From Dendrobium chrysotoxum (lineage: Eukaryota; Streptophyta; Magnoliopsida; Asparagales; Orchidaceae): DNA of 64,000 nucleotides. The position numbers were made by a program, and so were the translations under genes. The DNA lies in NCBI GenBank assembly GCA_019925795.1, contig CM034312.1:78185528-78249527 (forward strand). The letters are read 5' to 3'. Shown here piece after piece: positions 1 through 13,420 of this stretch (positions are counted from its first letter, which is position 1; each line of letters opens with the position of its first letter). The notes under the pieces were generated by a model. The model was not told where the DNA came from, ran no database searches, and worked only from the letters and a program-made list of their open reading frames with translations.

Positions 1-2339
1 AATGCAATGCATTGTAAATAACAACAATACCAAATGCAATATAGTTATACAAATATAATATTATTATTAAAGTAAGAGTAGGTCTAGTTATATAATTAAC
101 TCAACAATATAGTAAATTTATAAATAAAATAAATTCTTCCCTCGCAACAACGCTAGAAACTTGATGGGGGCGGTGGAGTAACCTAAAAAATTATCAAAAT
201 GATTTAGGGCTATATCAATCCTTAAACAATGCTTAGGTTTTCTTTGATATAAAAATTATAAAAAAATCCACTTAACATACCTAAGTATATATGTCAAATC
301 AAGTAATATAATGATAGAGTTGAATATCGATCCCACGATGAAGAATATTTACTTACAAATATTAGTACTGTCTACTTCAACTATAATAATTATCCTACTC
401 AATAAAAATAAATTTTTGTGAAGATTTAATTATTTAATTTAAAATTAAAAAAATTAAATAAAAAATTACTGGGTTAAATTATTTTGGATTGATGGAATGT
501 AGATACAATATATTTCCTAATAATTCTCTTTTATATTGATGTTATTCAGAGTATATGCATCACCGATCACTCAGTCAAGTGTGAAGAGATAAAGGATGGA
601 CTAAACTCTTCTAACCTCAATTCCACTCTAAACTCTCATAGCCAATCACCTTATGAAAATCATAGATGAGTAAGTAAAGTGTGTACTGTTAAAACCACCT
701 CATGACAATTCAACTCTATAAATTTGATACATAACAAGCGTTATAGTACCTTTGCCTGCTTCATAACAATCTAATATACCTAGTTATGCCTGCTTTCCTA
801 TTCCTAGGCTCTACATTACACCTAATATTAACTACACATATAACCACTATGTATACTAAATGAAGACCTGGTATATTAAAAATATTATGAAATTATTGAT
901 AAAGAGAACTCATTAGTACTCCATATTTTACTCAACCATCAATCAAAAACTAGAGAATTTAGCCAGACATGAAGAACAAATGAAACATTTTCATTTTCAT
1001 TAATTATACAAAAGAAAGAAAGTATAAAAGAAAAGATATCATTGGATGGGTTTAATGATCTCCTCTACACTCCTCCTGTAACTTACAAAATTTTTCCACA
1101 AACACAAGCCAAATACTCTAATGGAATGTATTTAGTACTTCTCTGAATTCCTTTAGTTAAGAAAAAATCGGAGCAGTACTATAAAGATTGAAACTAAATA
1201 AGTGACTGAACTCCCCTACTAACATTACAAAAAAACTATTTATTAAAAAAATACAAAAAATAGATTCTGGAGTTGTAGCGCTCGAGACACCTACGCCGCG
1301 GTGCCCATAAAATGAACTAACACCAATGCGCAGAAGGTTTCCTCCGCTGCAATGCTTGCTGACATGGACCTCGTTATTTAATGAATCGACACGTCACTTT
1401 GCTGGAAGATCATGACCTAAACAGTTATAACTATAGCTCCACGGCACTGCTGATGGTTGAGTGTTACGATGTCCATATGACACTCCCTTGACTTATCGGC
1501 ACTGGAATTTGGTGTTGCAGTGCTATGCAGATAGAGATTTGGCTTTGTGGCGCTGACTCCTCCTATGTTACGATGCTGGGATAGTTGGATGGGCTTTACA
1601 ATAGTGACTTCTCTGACGTTGTGATGCTGTCAAACAGAGACTGGGTGCCGCTATGTCCATATTTAGGAGCTCCGGCTATGTTAATGATGGCGATGTGATG
1701 ATATTATGTACAACGCAGCAGCTCTATACTATACTTTAAAATTTTTCCCCCTTCTTATATTTTTCTGCACAAATATAACTAAAATAATATATTTTCATTG
1801 ATAAATTAACATATAAAATAAAATATTATTTAAACTTATCACTACATAAGTAGATCTACTATTGCAATATAAGATGAATGTGGATCACCCTGTAATTAAT
1901 CTTAGTGTATACTTAAGCGAGCAACAGAAGGATTTGACATGCAATAAATACAACAATATTCTTGCAGTCAATGTTGATCCGCTGGAGAATGAGTACAACA
2001 GTTCTCTGCGAATAACAATAGTTAACATGCGATGAGTATGATAACTCTTTCGAATGAACACGATACATGACGAGGTCTCCCATAAACATAAATCCGATAT
2101 GCAAGTAGATGCAATAAATTGCTAGTCAATATACGCGGGAAAATCTATAGAGAATGCAACTCAACGACAATCGATAGTAACATGCAAACAAATGTGCTAG
2201 CCTACCTGTAAATGATAATGCTAGAAATATTGTATGTATGACAACTATCCTATAGACATATCATAAGACATTACGATAAAGCAATTATGTGTTCATGACC
2301 GAAACATGGGAGGCATATAATGACTATAGCTAGTATGCT
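1..2339. other. Unresolved AT-rich intergenic DNA
   Basis: No coding frame or recognisable element boundary is visible. The segment at about 1265-1720 is richer in GC and repeats short phrases such as gcgct, ggcgctg and tgttgcagtgct. A similar wording occurs near the end of LTR E (about 15390-15500), so this may be a decayed end of a related LTR, but I could not align it convincingly. The rest is AT-rich sequence of unknown origin. Confidence 0.4.
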
Positions 2340-4837
2340 AAAATTCACCAAAACGCAGAAGTAGGGGATTCATAGTAAAAAACCTATGGGCCACTGATAA
2401 GCTGAGGCAATAAATTTATGGCACCAGGATGTCATGCCAAATAAATCAGCTTATTTTCAATCGATAGGTAGGAGGTCCTGACGTACCGCACAGCTCGCTT
2501 ACAGGATGAAGTACATTCCTGCAAGTTGAATGTTGAGGAAAATAGCAACTTGTAGAAGATAAGATGAAGTAAACTGCATTGCCAATGTGTAATGAATAGA
2601 GTATGACACCACGCCACCAGATCCGTAACATGATAAAAGCGGACCTAAGGCATTTACAAATTCTCAAATGAAACCCAACGCATTTCTTAATGCATTTCTC
2701 AATGACAATCATTTGCATAGCTGAATATTGCAAAAGTACCCCCCATGCATTGAAATGCAAACTAATGCATTCATATAATGCATATGCATGTCATAAAATA
2801 TAAAATACAACATGCAAGTATATTATCCAATATGCAAAATGCACTATGCTGACATGTAAATACATTATGCACTACGTGAGAGTATTGAATTATTATGCTA
2901 ATGCATTGTGCACACAAATTGGCAATACATAAATGCATTACGCAAGCATATCATCTAATATATAGAATGTATTATATAGTGATAGCATGCTACATTGTTA
3001 TGCAATGCACAAAAACACTGAGTCGAAGTTTAAATATATTATGCAAGCAGATAGATGATGCATAAGTACATCATACATGCATGTCATATGCCATTGTATC
3101 AAGTCATTGCGCAATATGCAAAACATTATACAAATATGATTAAAAAGTGTGCAAATACAATATGCCATATACATGCATGCCATGCAAATTCACTATACAT
3201 TATGTTAATGCATTAGGCAACTACGCAAAATATCAACATATCATTCAAACCTGATTAAGTAATGTCCAAATGCAAAATGGTAACATGTATGTATGCATAT
3301 AAATATACAGGTGTATATGTGAGCATGTAAACATGTAAATGAAAGTGCAAGAGTGCATGCGAGCATGAAGATATGTCATATGCACCTACAACATTGCATG
3401 CAAATATCCATCATAAAATGCAGCATATAAAATACATATAAAAGTATATACCCATATAGGCCCCGATGAGTATATTGTGTGCACACATGTGACATTTGAG
3501 GATATTACATGGGTCAAGAAATGAGCCTAAGTTTGAGCTCGATCCTTCTATGTGAATAGATAGGAGTTGATACAACTCGAACCATCAAACAAATATACGA
3601 TCAAGGTGTCGACCATGATATTTATTTAATACATTTATATTAGGCATTCAAGATTCATAATAAGAGAAATTCACTAATAAAGGCATAAAGTCGACAACAA
3701 ATACGATCCTCTATTGGCAAGTAGAGTCGATAAAGTTCAATCTAGAAAATAAAATTACCCATGAAAACCCCGATGATGGCCTTTTTGACAAAAAATCTCA
3801 ATTATAGGGAACCTCAAACATGCAAAAAAACTCCCAAATTCTTATAAAAATACAAAACTCAAAAATTATTAAAGCCTAAAATATTTAAAATGAAATAAAC
3901 CATCAAATACTTAAAGCAAAAATACACATCTATCCTCTACAATAGTTTACTGAGGTCAAAAAATTTGAAAACCACTTTAGCTCATAAAAAGTAAATGTCT
4001 AGTCGAGAATATCACCAGGATACATTCTTAAGTCATCTTTTGCCAGTAAGGACATGGCACGTGTCCTCTAACTAGTGGTTTCGCTACCAAATGGTACCAA
4101 ATGTAAATGGTTATTATCGGGATCCTCTGAACTGGGTGATTTTGCCACAAAATAGCACCACTAAATTATGGTCATGGTTAGAGCCCGCATACTTCCTAAT
4201 GGCTTTAAATCCTTGAGATATGAATCAATAGGATATAATTGATAGGGCATAAAGCCCTCTATTAGCTAAGGTGGATTCAAATTTGTCCCCTTAGACAGAT
4301 TTTCACCCTAGGTCTATAAGGTATTCTTGGATGAAGTAACCCATGGCTACCGACAAGGATCCTTCTCTCAGGTTAGATCGACTACCTCCTATGACTAGGT
4401 AAACTAGGGACCATGATGACCCGAGATGATGAAACCATGGGATCTTGATTGGGTCCATCATCCCTTCCCCCACCATCCTTTTAAGTGCAAAATGGTGAGA
4501 TTTCTAATTTTAAATATTAAATTTTAAAATACCAAAATATGTTGTGATTATACACCAGATACTACATTTCTATTTGATGATTAGCCTTAATCAAAAGTTC
4601 TCTCTCGTTATCGAAAGAGTTAATTAATTATAAGGTCTTGCACCTATAGGGAACCCGAACTCAGATCATAAAGTTATCACAAAATGAGGGTGAAATCTCT
4701 GGTAATATCTTATCTAAAATTGAATATGCTTCTGAAAATTTACCTCGAACCTTATTTGTTAAAACTCTCCTCGACGACCCAAAATAGAAAGAAAGGTGCC
4801 CGTGGAGAGGTCGAGGCATGAATATTTGGAGCCCACA
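2340..4837 (+). repeat. Long LTR-like repeat, copy A
   Basis: This block is collinear with 29090-31525 (copy B) and its 3' third with the reverse complement of 39161-39916 (copy C). Shared landmarks in order are a ccacgccacc-agatccgtaa segment (about 2610-2630), a gatcct-ctat tandem unit present twice (3541 and about 3704), ggcacgtgtcctctaa (about 4050), gacaaggatccttct (about 4350) and a final ggagcccaca. The end in CA, the lack of coding potential and the dispersed copies fit a solo LTR or a non-autonomous long LTR-retrotransposon. The interior at 2760-3450 is full of gcatgtcat-like phrases and looks like a decayed form of the 78-bp array in copy B. A stretch near 2420-2600 has no counterpart in B. 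The 5' limit is approximate and no TSD was identified. Confidence 0.6.
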
Positions 4838-4987
4838 AAAAGCTTAGCAAAATATCTCATCCACCTTTGTTGAATATCTTCTTCTAATAAAAACACTTTT
4901 TAATCTTTACCCTTAATGCATTTTAGTTGAACTAAATCCTTATTACTCTTATTTCTTTGTTGGCTAACTTATACATATATCCTCCAC

Positions 4988-5860
4988 TAGGGCTATCAAA
5001 ATTGAGTCACGGATTGGGTTCGAGTCCAACCCAGAATTGACCCAACATAAGTTGACCCGACCCATTTTTTTAAAACGGGTCACTTTCTCATACCCAAACC
5101 TGAACCACTTCAAACCCAGGTCAACCTGACATGACCCACCAACTCGTCTCTTTACTTCTTTTTTCATCATTGTCTTTACTTCTAATCCAACAAAGCCGAA
5201 ATAAACACCAGGTTCTCCTCCACTTGGTCTGCTCCACTGCTAATGAAATCCCCACATCTGCCAGATTTTCCATGATAAGCTTCTCTTAGAGCTCTGAAAC
5301 AACAACTAGGTTCCTTAGGATGCCGGTAGCAGTAGCATGGGATGGACTATGGAGGAGTGTCGGAGCGACAAGTTCCAATCAGCTTCTCCCGCGAAATGGC
5401 ATAGAATTGCCTGTGAGTTCACACTCACTGCTCCACCGACACCAACACCAGCCTCTTCTCCTATGCTATAGGTGATTGTAGCTCCGACAATATCGATTGC
5501 TCCGACAATGATACCTCCCTACCTGCCACGGTGCTAGCCTAGCCGAGTTCACACTCGATAGCACCAGAGGCATGGACTTGTTGAGTTCACACTAAATGAC
5601 ACTATGAGCCTGTGCTGGACAGGTGGGCGAGTCATAACTAACGAAGTCCGAGTTAGTGAGTTGGCGAGTCACGAGAGGATAGGTCAAATCTGGGTCAACT
5701 TCATGTTAGAGGGTTGACCCAGACCCAACCTAATTTTTCAAATGGGTTGAATCCTCCAACCAGAATCCGACCCCTTTGCCAAATGGGTTGACCCTTATCC
5801 AAAATTTTTAGGTCAGGTTTTCAGGTCGTGTCAAATATTGACCTGCCTATCTTCTGCCCT
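4988..5860. mobile_element. Non-autonomous element with GGGTTGACCC-rich arms
   Basis: The left end begins TAGGGCTATCAAAAT. Both arms are rich in gacccaaccc/gggttgaccc phrases (4995-5130 and 5690-5850), in inverted orientation around a middle of mixed composition (5200-5640). The right edge of the fragment at 19827-20115 ends tttttgatagcacta, whose complement TAGTGCTATCAAAAA matches this left end, so both appear to belong to one family. The right terminus here is not intact, so the end coordinate is a guess. The middle may be captured host sequence, but I see no gene in it. Confidence 0.45.
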
Positions 5861-7279
5861 CCTTTGTAGCTTAAAATTTTGCATCGCATATTGCTTTCTT
5901 AGGCGCCTTGTAGACCTCTTTATATCATTATCAAATTTTAAAGTTTTTTACATCTAAACTAATTTTTATAATAAAACTTTTTTATTTTTGATATTTTATT
6001 GAACATTTTAATTCCACAACAAACTATCTTTTTTATTAGAAGCTTTTCTCTTTGATACTCCAAGTACATCTTTTGCAACATTCTTAATATCACTAGCTAC
6101 CTTTTTGACATAACATTAGCTTCCTCATACATATGTAAAATCTTAACATCTTGAATCTTACTCTCAAAAATATTTTTGTTAGTGATTCTCGAACTCTACA
6201 TAGACCCTAGTTGGACTTTTGATCCTAATGTAAGGTCACAATCACGACCTCAAAAAGAAAATAATGGTCTAAAGATAGCCAAATCATTATCTTTGATTTG
6301 GGATACATCGACATTTGCCCCCTCCCAATCAAGGTATAATTGATCCCGTGAGGATTCAATTCAACCTCTTTGATTCAAGTTAACTTCATCAAGCAACACT
6401 CTGATAAACAACATCAAATAAGTCAAACATTCTTGGTAAATTTCTCTTGACCTCTTCCACACAAGTTTATTTTATCGAGCAACACTCAAACAAAAAAAAA
6501 ATCAGACATGTTAAACATCCTTGGTGAATTTTTCTCACTATCTTCCAAAATAGTTAATATCATCAAGCTAAGCTCGAGCAAATAATCTAGGATAGGTCAA
6601 ACATCCTTAATGGATTTCTCTCCATCTCTTCCAGGTTAAAGCCATCTAGCAACACTTTCACAAATAATTCTGAATATCCTTAGTGGATTTCTCGCAATAT
6701 CTTCTATGTTAATTGACATCATTAAGCAACACATTGAAGCATTTTTCTCAACACATTTCTCAAGGAAAGATTGAAGCATATTCATAGGAACTACGATTCC
6801 CTAGTCATTATTAGGCTCCCGCTCAACTAACATCTTCAAACCCTTCATTGCTAGATAACTTCCATCTGTGCGACGTCCGATCACACTTGTCGATGCACAA
6901 TCAAGCCTCCTATATCAGATTATTGCCATCCAACTGATGCCATTAACGCACCTCCCGACCAACACTATTGGGTTCCCAACATCAACCGCCACCATTGGTA
7001 TGCTACCAAACCACCATATGTCACACACCAGCCAACCCCCTCCAACAACATAACGTCGCCGTATTACAATCATCGACACATGGCCCGAAAGCCACCATCA
7101 AGCCATCACCACCTAACTGCCATCATCATGTCACTCCCCAACTATCCCCTACCAATTATCATGAGTTGAAAATGCTTGGAGAACTCCATTAATATGTTAA
7201 CCAATCATCCCATCGACATGCCACCCAACCACCTCCATCGGACTGCCACCACTCGATCGCCATTGTCGTCGTGCCTCCT
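5861..7279. other. Unresolved intergenic DNA with CCA-rich stretch
   Basis: No gene recognised. From about 6868 to 7270 the sequence is rich in ccaccatc/gccacc trinucleotides. This gives short proline/histidine/threonine-rich open frames on the plus strand that look like composition artefacts. Weak internal repetition (catccttagtggatttctc-like phrases near 6430, 6520, 6605 and 6678, spaced about 75-90 bases) suggests a decayed tandem array at 6380-6740. Confidence 0.4.
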
Positions 7280-7620
7280 AACTTCCTGTGAAAGAGGATC
7301 GTATTTTGATCGTAGCAAATGATATTCAACTTTTATCGAACAATTATTCCGTTCTTTTATGCGAGAGAACTAGAGTCTGCATAAAAGGATTGTGCTTTAA
7401 CTGTCACCAACAATATTTAACACTTGACATATAGTTATTTCTTTATTTGATCATCAATGACGGTATTCAACTTTTATGGGGCAATTATGCTCTCTTTTTT
7501 GGGCATTTGTCTATAATCGTTGTTGACTGTATTCAATTTTTGTGGGACAGTTTTTCCCTTATACAAGGAAGCATTGGAGCCTACATAAGAGTATTGAATT
7601 TTGATCGTCACTGATGGACT
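7280..7620. repeat. Imperfect tandem repeat with gtattcaacttttat core
   Basis: Related phrases recur at about 7320 (gatattcaacttttat), 7461 (ggtattcaacttttat) and 7527 (ctgtattcaatttttgt). Each is followed by a caattatt/cagttttt segment, and two units share a gagtctgcataa / gagcctacataa phrase. Unit spacing is irregular, so this is a decayed array. No function is evident. Confidence 0.45.
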
Positions 7621-9608
7621 CCAAATTTTGGCCAATTTATTTTTCTCTAAATTTAAAAAACGAAAATTTAAACCAAAACAAGAGAACTGTTCTTTTTCCC
7701 TACCCCACTAGGTTATTTATAGATCTTAGAGGAGGAAAATCTAGATTTTTTAAGCAAAAATATCCAAAATTTTCTTTTTTATATAATTAGAAAGTATTTA
7801 ATTAAAATAACAATCATAATAAATAAATATATAATAATAATAATAATAGTAATAATAAATATAATAATAATTATTATAAATATAGTATTATTATTATTCA
7901 TATTTTTCTAAAAATTTTGAAATTTTTTCAAATCATTATTTTTTTTTTGAAAAAAATAAAAAAAAAAAAGAAAATTTATATATTAAAAAATAATAATAAT
8001 CGGCAACTCACGTCACCGAAGTAGTCGCCGGTAATGGGACTCCTGCAAAGTAACTACTTACTTTATGAATATTTTTATATATTTACTTTAATAAATAAAA
8101 AATTTAAATACTTTAACTTTTTCGAATCTTTCTTTTATGCAGTTTTACTTAAAAACACTTTTATTTCAAAAATTATTATTAAACATTTCAAATGTTTCTT
8201 CAGAAACTTTTACTTAAAAAGAATTACAATTACTGATGATGAAAACTTTAGACTAAAATGTTTTACAAATATTTCTTTAATAATCTAAATGTTTCTTTAA
8301 AAACATTTTGTAGATATCTAATTGATTAAATAAAATAAAATAAAGAAAAATTTTACTCCATGAGAGAGGGTGACAATGTCATCACACTACACCGGCAAGT
8401 ACCAACGAAATTTCGGCCAATTACATTCATTATGGAACTAGTGGGTTCCACAAGACTATTTTTCGAATTTCTAAACTTAATTTTGAAGCCTAATAGGGCT
8501 TCTACAATCATTTTTAAATAATTTTAAATATTTTAGAGTTAAATTTTCCTATTTTTGTTAGTCCGATCGGTTTTCCAACTTCATGAAATATTGAAATTAT
8601 AGTTAAAGATATTTATTTTATTCACGAGTCACGACCTTGAGGAAAGTACACATTGGCTTCCAAGAACTGATCACGCTTCCTAATTTTTCTAAAATTATAA
8701 TTTTGCATCGCAAACTTTCTAAAAGACATAGAGACGTATTTTCGGACTCCGCAAACCTTGGCATCTAAAACTATAGAGGCAAATGATATCTTGAGGCACA
8801 TTTAAATTGAAAACTTCTAAAATTAAAATTAGGACTATCTGAACTCTTATTTCAACAACCTTATAATTGAACAAAACCTTTTGACTAAACAAACTCAACA
8901 GCAAAAAAATGATCCAATTCAAGCTTGAATGAGCCCATATCAAGGGCCTAAAATGTAATTAGAAACTTCAAGATATTAATTTGATGAGCAAATAATTTCC
9001 AAATTTTGTATGCTTACAGTTGAATCAAGCATCTTGACAAAACAAAGCGAACAAGCCCAATATCGCCTAATTCTAACTCCACTAAGGCACCTAAATGTTG
9101 AATAAATGCTTATGATCAAGAGAATTAATGGGGGTTGTCCAATGGAGTGTTCCATATTTGCTCCAATTTTTTCCTCTATTTATGGACATGTCACTTCCAA
9201 AATTTTATAAATAGGCCTCAACTCTCTACATGAAAGGTGGAGCTTGGAGCTGAGCTAGAAATTCGATAGAGTTTTGAGGCCTGAAGAATTCTGGAGCTCC
9301 ACACTATCATCATCGCCAACAAGCCATTGCCATGGACCCTTACCAACTACCGACAGATCTCCGCCTGGCCACTGCTGTCAGACCTTTGTCGGACGTTGTC
9401 GGACCTTTGCCAATTCGATCGCCACCAACCCTCTGCCAATTTGATCACTGTACTCGAACCTCCACCTATTAGTCGTCGCCATACCTCTACATGTCTGCCT
9501 CCACTAATGGACCTCCATCCAATCAACTGTCCACCGACCACCGTCGCCTAACCATAGACCTCTTGACCTCCATCACTGATCGACTACGGTTCTCAAACCA
9601 TCGTCTCC
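7621..9608. other. Unresolved AT-rich DNA with (TAA)n tract
   Basis: No gene seen. A degenerate TAA/ATT trinucleotide tract lies at about 7820-7905, followed by A- and T-runs. From 9300 to 9600 there is a ccaccgacc-rich stretch like that at 6868-7270, with open frames on both strands that reflect composition only. Confidence 0.4.
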
Positions 9609-11320
9609 TGACAACAGAAACTAAATTTAGAAGAATTGCCTATTTCATTTTTTTAATTAATTTATCAGAGCATCTAATAATCCAGTATTATAAATAAGAT
9701 TGCAAAAAACAACTATAAATCATTCTTCATCAATCTCTAATTATTATTTATTTCTCAAAATTCATATACAATAATCAAGAATTCATTTCTAACATCAGTC
9801 TATCATTAACATTCCTGGTTATAAATGAATAAAATTAAAAGTACAAAAAATAAAATAAAACCTGGAAGCCCTACTCAACCTCACTCCACTTGGTCTTGTC
9901 CTCTTCATAAAAAATATATAAAAGCTACGGGTGAGCTGACAGCTCAGTAGGTTACCAAAACCCACAACTAAAATAAATGCAAGATAATAGGAATATTATG
10001 CATGTAATCATTCCATCCACATCAATCTAAACATATAGCAGTAAGAACAAGTTGTTGCCGATATAAACAGAGTAATTTTATATGAGCAATGAAAATCAAA
10101 CAACATATTAAGCCAGTGTGCATATGTTTTATGCATGTCATACAACATCAAATATCAATTTATATTATATAGTTCTATTATATACAATGCAATATATATA
10201 TCATGTATTTCATATATATTATATATCATTGTATCAATCTTATCAATCATATTAGTCCTATCATATGTATGTCTTAGTCATATCTTATGTAATATTCTTA
10301 TCATATTATATCACACTTATCATGTATGCTTATCTCATATACACATGTAAGCAAGGACATCTGACTACCTATCATGTTTTCTTGTATCAAGTCCTGCAAT
10401 CTCTTCAAGCTAAATAAGAATCAATCTCATTCATATCAGTCATGTTTCCAGGTATCAGTCTCATATCACATATCAAAAGTTAGGTGACTTTCATGTATGA
10501 AGTCGTCACTTCCTACCCATTAGTATATCTTACCAATTCAGTTAATCTTTTTATACCTCCCTTTTCATATCACATAAGATTACACCAAAAATTTTATTTA
10601 AAGATATTTTCATCGGCCCATCCTTTTATACAATGTAACATGTCTCTAACCAACCTTAATTAGTCAATCATTTCTAACCAGTCTTTCTTATTTTTATGCA
10701 CATTTCACATCATGCAAATAATAATAATATGCATCATATACACATCATATGTAATGATAATAGCATGTAAATCTATCCAGTATACCCACCAATGTGCATG
10801 TATTATGCCAAATGCATGTTAGACTAAATAAATCATAAATTAATGCATTAAATCTATTTCATGTCTAGATATAGTACATTGACTCCTAATTATTTTATGC
10901 TGGGTATTGCTCTACCTATTTCAAATAAAAAGACATATATGCAAAACTAATCAGTGTAATCTCAATATAAACTAACCAAAATGCTCATAAAGATGATATT
11001 TACCAAATTCTAAAATTTATATGGTGGAAGTTCACTAAAATGTGAGATATTGTATTTTTATCAATTTTAGGAGGGATAAATTAAAATATATATAAAATCA
11101 CTAAAAATAGATGTAAGGTTAAGGTTATTTACCATAATCAGAATATTTTTTGTAGTTGGAGCAATGGAAAATACCAGCTAGAAACTGCTTTCTCTCTTAT
11201 ATTTCTTTCTTCTCTCCTTCTCTTCTCTTCTCTCACCCCACCAAAGAATGGAATGGGGAGGGAGACATGGTGGGTGAGGGTTTTAGTATAATGGTTTATA
11301 TAAATCCTTATAGTAAGAAG
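9609..11320 (+). repeat. LTR of the E/F family, copy D (3' part missing)
   Basis: This segment is collinear with the reverse complement of 15349-17402 (copy E) and more distantly with 50125-51802 (copy F). Shared landmarks are a tttagaagaatt segment near the start, gagctgacagctcagtaggttacc (copy D, about 9931-9955) against a closely similar segment in E, a long run of atatcat/tcatat phrases, a ggtggaagttcactaaaa block with ttttaggaggga, and a final CT-rich tract followed by ctcacc. The E counterpart continues for several hundred bases past the CT-rich tract, but D diverges soon after 11290, so its 3' end is deleted or decayed. There is no coding capacity. The open frames around 11138-11365 sit in the CT-rich tract and are not genes. 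Confidence 0.65.
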
Positions 11321-12779
11321 GATCAAACATCAAATAGAGTAGTTCCCAGAATTCAATTTAGGTAGAGATTCATTAACTTTTCAACTCCAAGAAACCATTC
11401 TTCAATAGGATTTTATATATGGAAGATGATGAAGGATAATGTATTAGTGTTAAAAGCAAGTAAACCTAATAAAATTTCTCAACCTTTTTAATCCTAATTT
11501 CATCATTGCTAGTTAAGAATTTAAGCATTTGTTTTAGTTTAATGGATAAAATAAGGTTAGAACACAAGAAACTAAGAATGAAATTTATTAAAGATACTAG
11601 AGTAGTTGTTGGTGTAATCATGTTCCCATGTTGAACCTAATCTTGTATTACTTCATGTTTAACAGTATTGACATTAATTTCCTTGAGGATATCATTAAAC
11701 AATCAGAGTAATCATCACGATGAGCAGAAGTAAGTGGCATTCATCTAAATTCTTCATAAATGAATTAGTGATATCAACCATGTTGATGCTTATTGAAGTA
11801 AAAAAATGAGAGCACCATTTATTAATTTTACAATGTATTACAAGAAAAAGGGGGAAACTAATACACAGCAAACAAGAAAAGAAAATAAAAATAAAGAAGA
11901 AAAGATAAGAAGTAGAGACTTGGAAGAAAAATTATCTTCAATGGCCCATTCTTTTTTTCCACACCAAGTTTATTTAGACGGTTTGATATGAAAAAATCGA
12001 AGGATACACATGGTACTCTCGAAGAATTTGAAAAAAAAAAGGTATTCAAGTAAATAACTTAAAGAAGAGTAGTAAAAGAATTTAGCGAGTTTATGATTAA
12101 AAGGAGATGTATCATAGACTTTCTCAAAAATAGTATACGAAAAAATAAATTAATTTAATTAGCACTTTCAATGCCCCATGAAGCCTCTACCAAAAATTTA
12201 GCCCCTTATAGTAATATATGCATCTCCATATTTTATAAATTAGGGATAATTGTTTCATCAATTTTTGTTTCAATTGATGTACCAAACTTCATAGAAGACT
12301 AAATGTTTTATTGAGAGAATTTTACTTGGTTTGCAACCATGGCAAGGGTCCATATTGATGTCTAAAAAGCAGTCACATCTTAAAACATTTTCAAAATTAG
12401 AATTTGTAGTATGCTTAATAAAAACTCAATATATAATTTTGGATAGCATTGACTTTGATGATTGAAAATAGAGGGGAAATGATACATTACCAAAACAAAT
12501 CTATGCATTCAATCATGAATCTTGATGCAATATTATGATTGAAAATTTTTCAAATTCAATTCAAGATTAAGAACTCTTATTTTAGTATAATCATAATTGA
12601 ACTAAATGTCATAACAAGAAGAATCTAATAACACCAAAAAATTTCTACTCTTAGTCCAAATTAGCCTAAATCTAGCGCTTGAAGCATGTAAAAAACTATA
12701 CTCCGCTTTAAATAAGGATAGAGGCTTGGACCTTGACTGAAAATTAGATAGTTTAAAGATATAAAGAACTTTAGAAATC
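11321..12779. other. Unresolved intergenic DNA
   Basis: AT-rich sequence without recognisable coding or element structure. Short open frames at 11806-12049 and 12602-12799 lack family features. Confidence 0.4.
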
Positions 12780-13420
12780 CACCAAACATTTGACTCCAAT
12801 GATTACAATGCTCATCCATCAGCTCTTGACCCCAAACTGCGAATCACCATTAGCTGACTTACATTGCATGACCACTATCATCCGAACATCATTGCCTAAC
12901 TATGGTCTCTTGACAACCATTGCCCGACAATAGTCTCTAGACTATCATCACCCAGCTAGCAATGCACACCGACTTTATCACTTACTATCATTAGTAATAT
13001 CAACATAATTCATCATTGATAAACCTGATGTGCATCATCAATATAAACATTAATGTCCATAAACTTTACCACCCTACATCACCCCCAACATTGAAGCATG
13101 ACATTATCTATAAGATCAATGCACATTATTAACACAAATGCTGACACCCATTGACTTACTTGCTTGTTGTTGCTAATAATATCAATAAATACTCTCACTC
13201 ATAAGATCGATGCATGTCATCAACATAAACACTAATTACCAACAACTTCACCACCCATTAGTTCTAATAACAACAGTGCATATCATCACCATTAAGGTGA
13301 ATACACACCAATGAACTAATTCTTATGCCTACCAACTTTGTTGCATGTGATCATCAATAATGTTGAAATATATTATCATCAATAAGGTTGATGCTTTCCA
13401 TTGATATTAACTCTAAAACT
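12780..13420. repeat. Decayed tandem repeat, unit about 85-90 bp
   Basis: A phrase of the type gat-aatgcacatcatcaa-ataaaca is repeated at about 13029, 13113 and 13204. Each copy is followed by a caccacccta-like or cttac-like segment, giving spacings of about 84 and 91 bases. Upstream (12850-12960) are repeats of cattgcc-aact-tggtctc. These are diverged direct repeats with no coding potential. Confidence 0.45.

Noticed and set aside
6868..7192. Two proline/threonine/histidine-rich open frames
   Set aside because: They reflect ccacc/catc-rich composition, with frames open in parallel and no motif.
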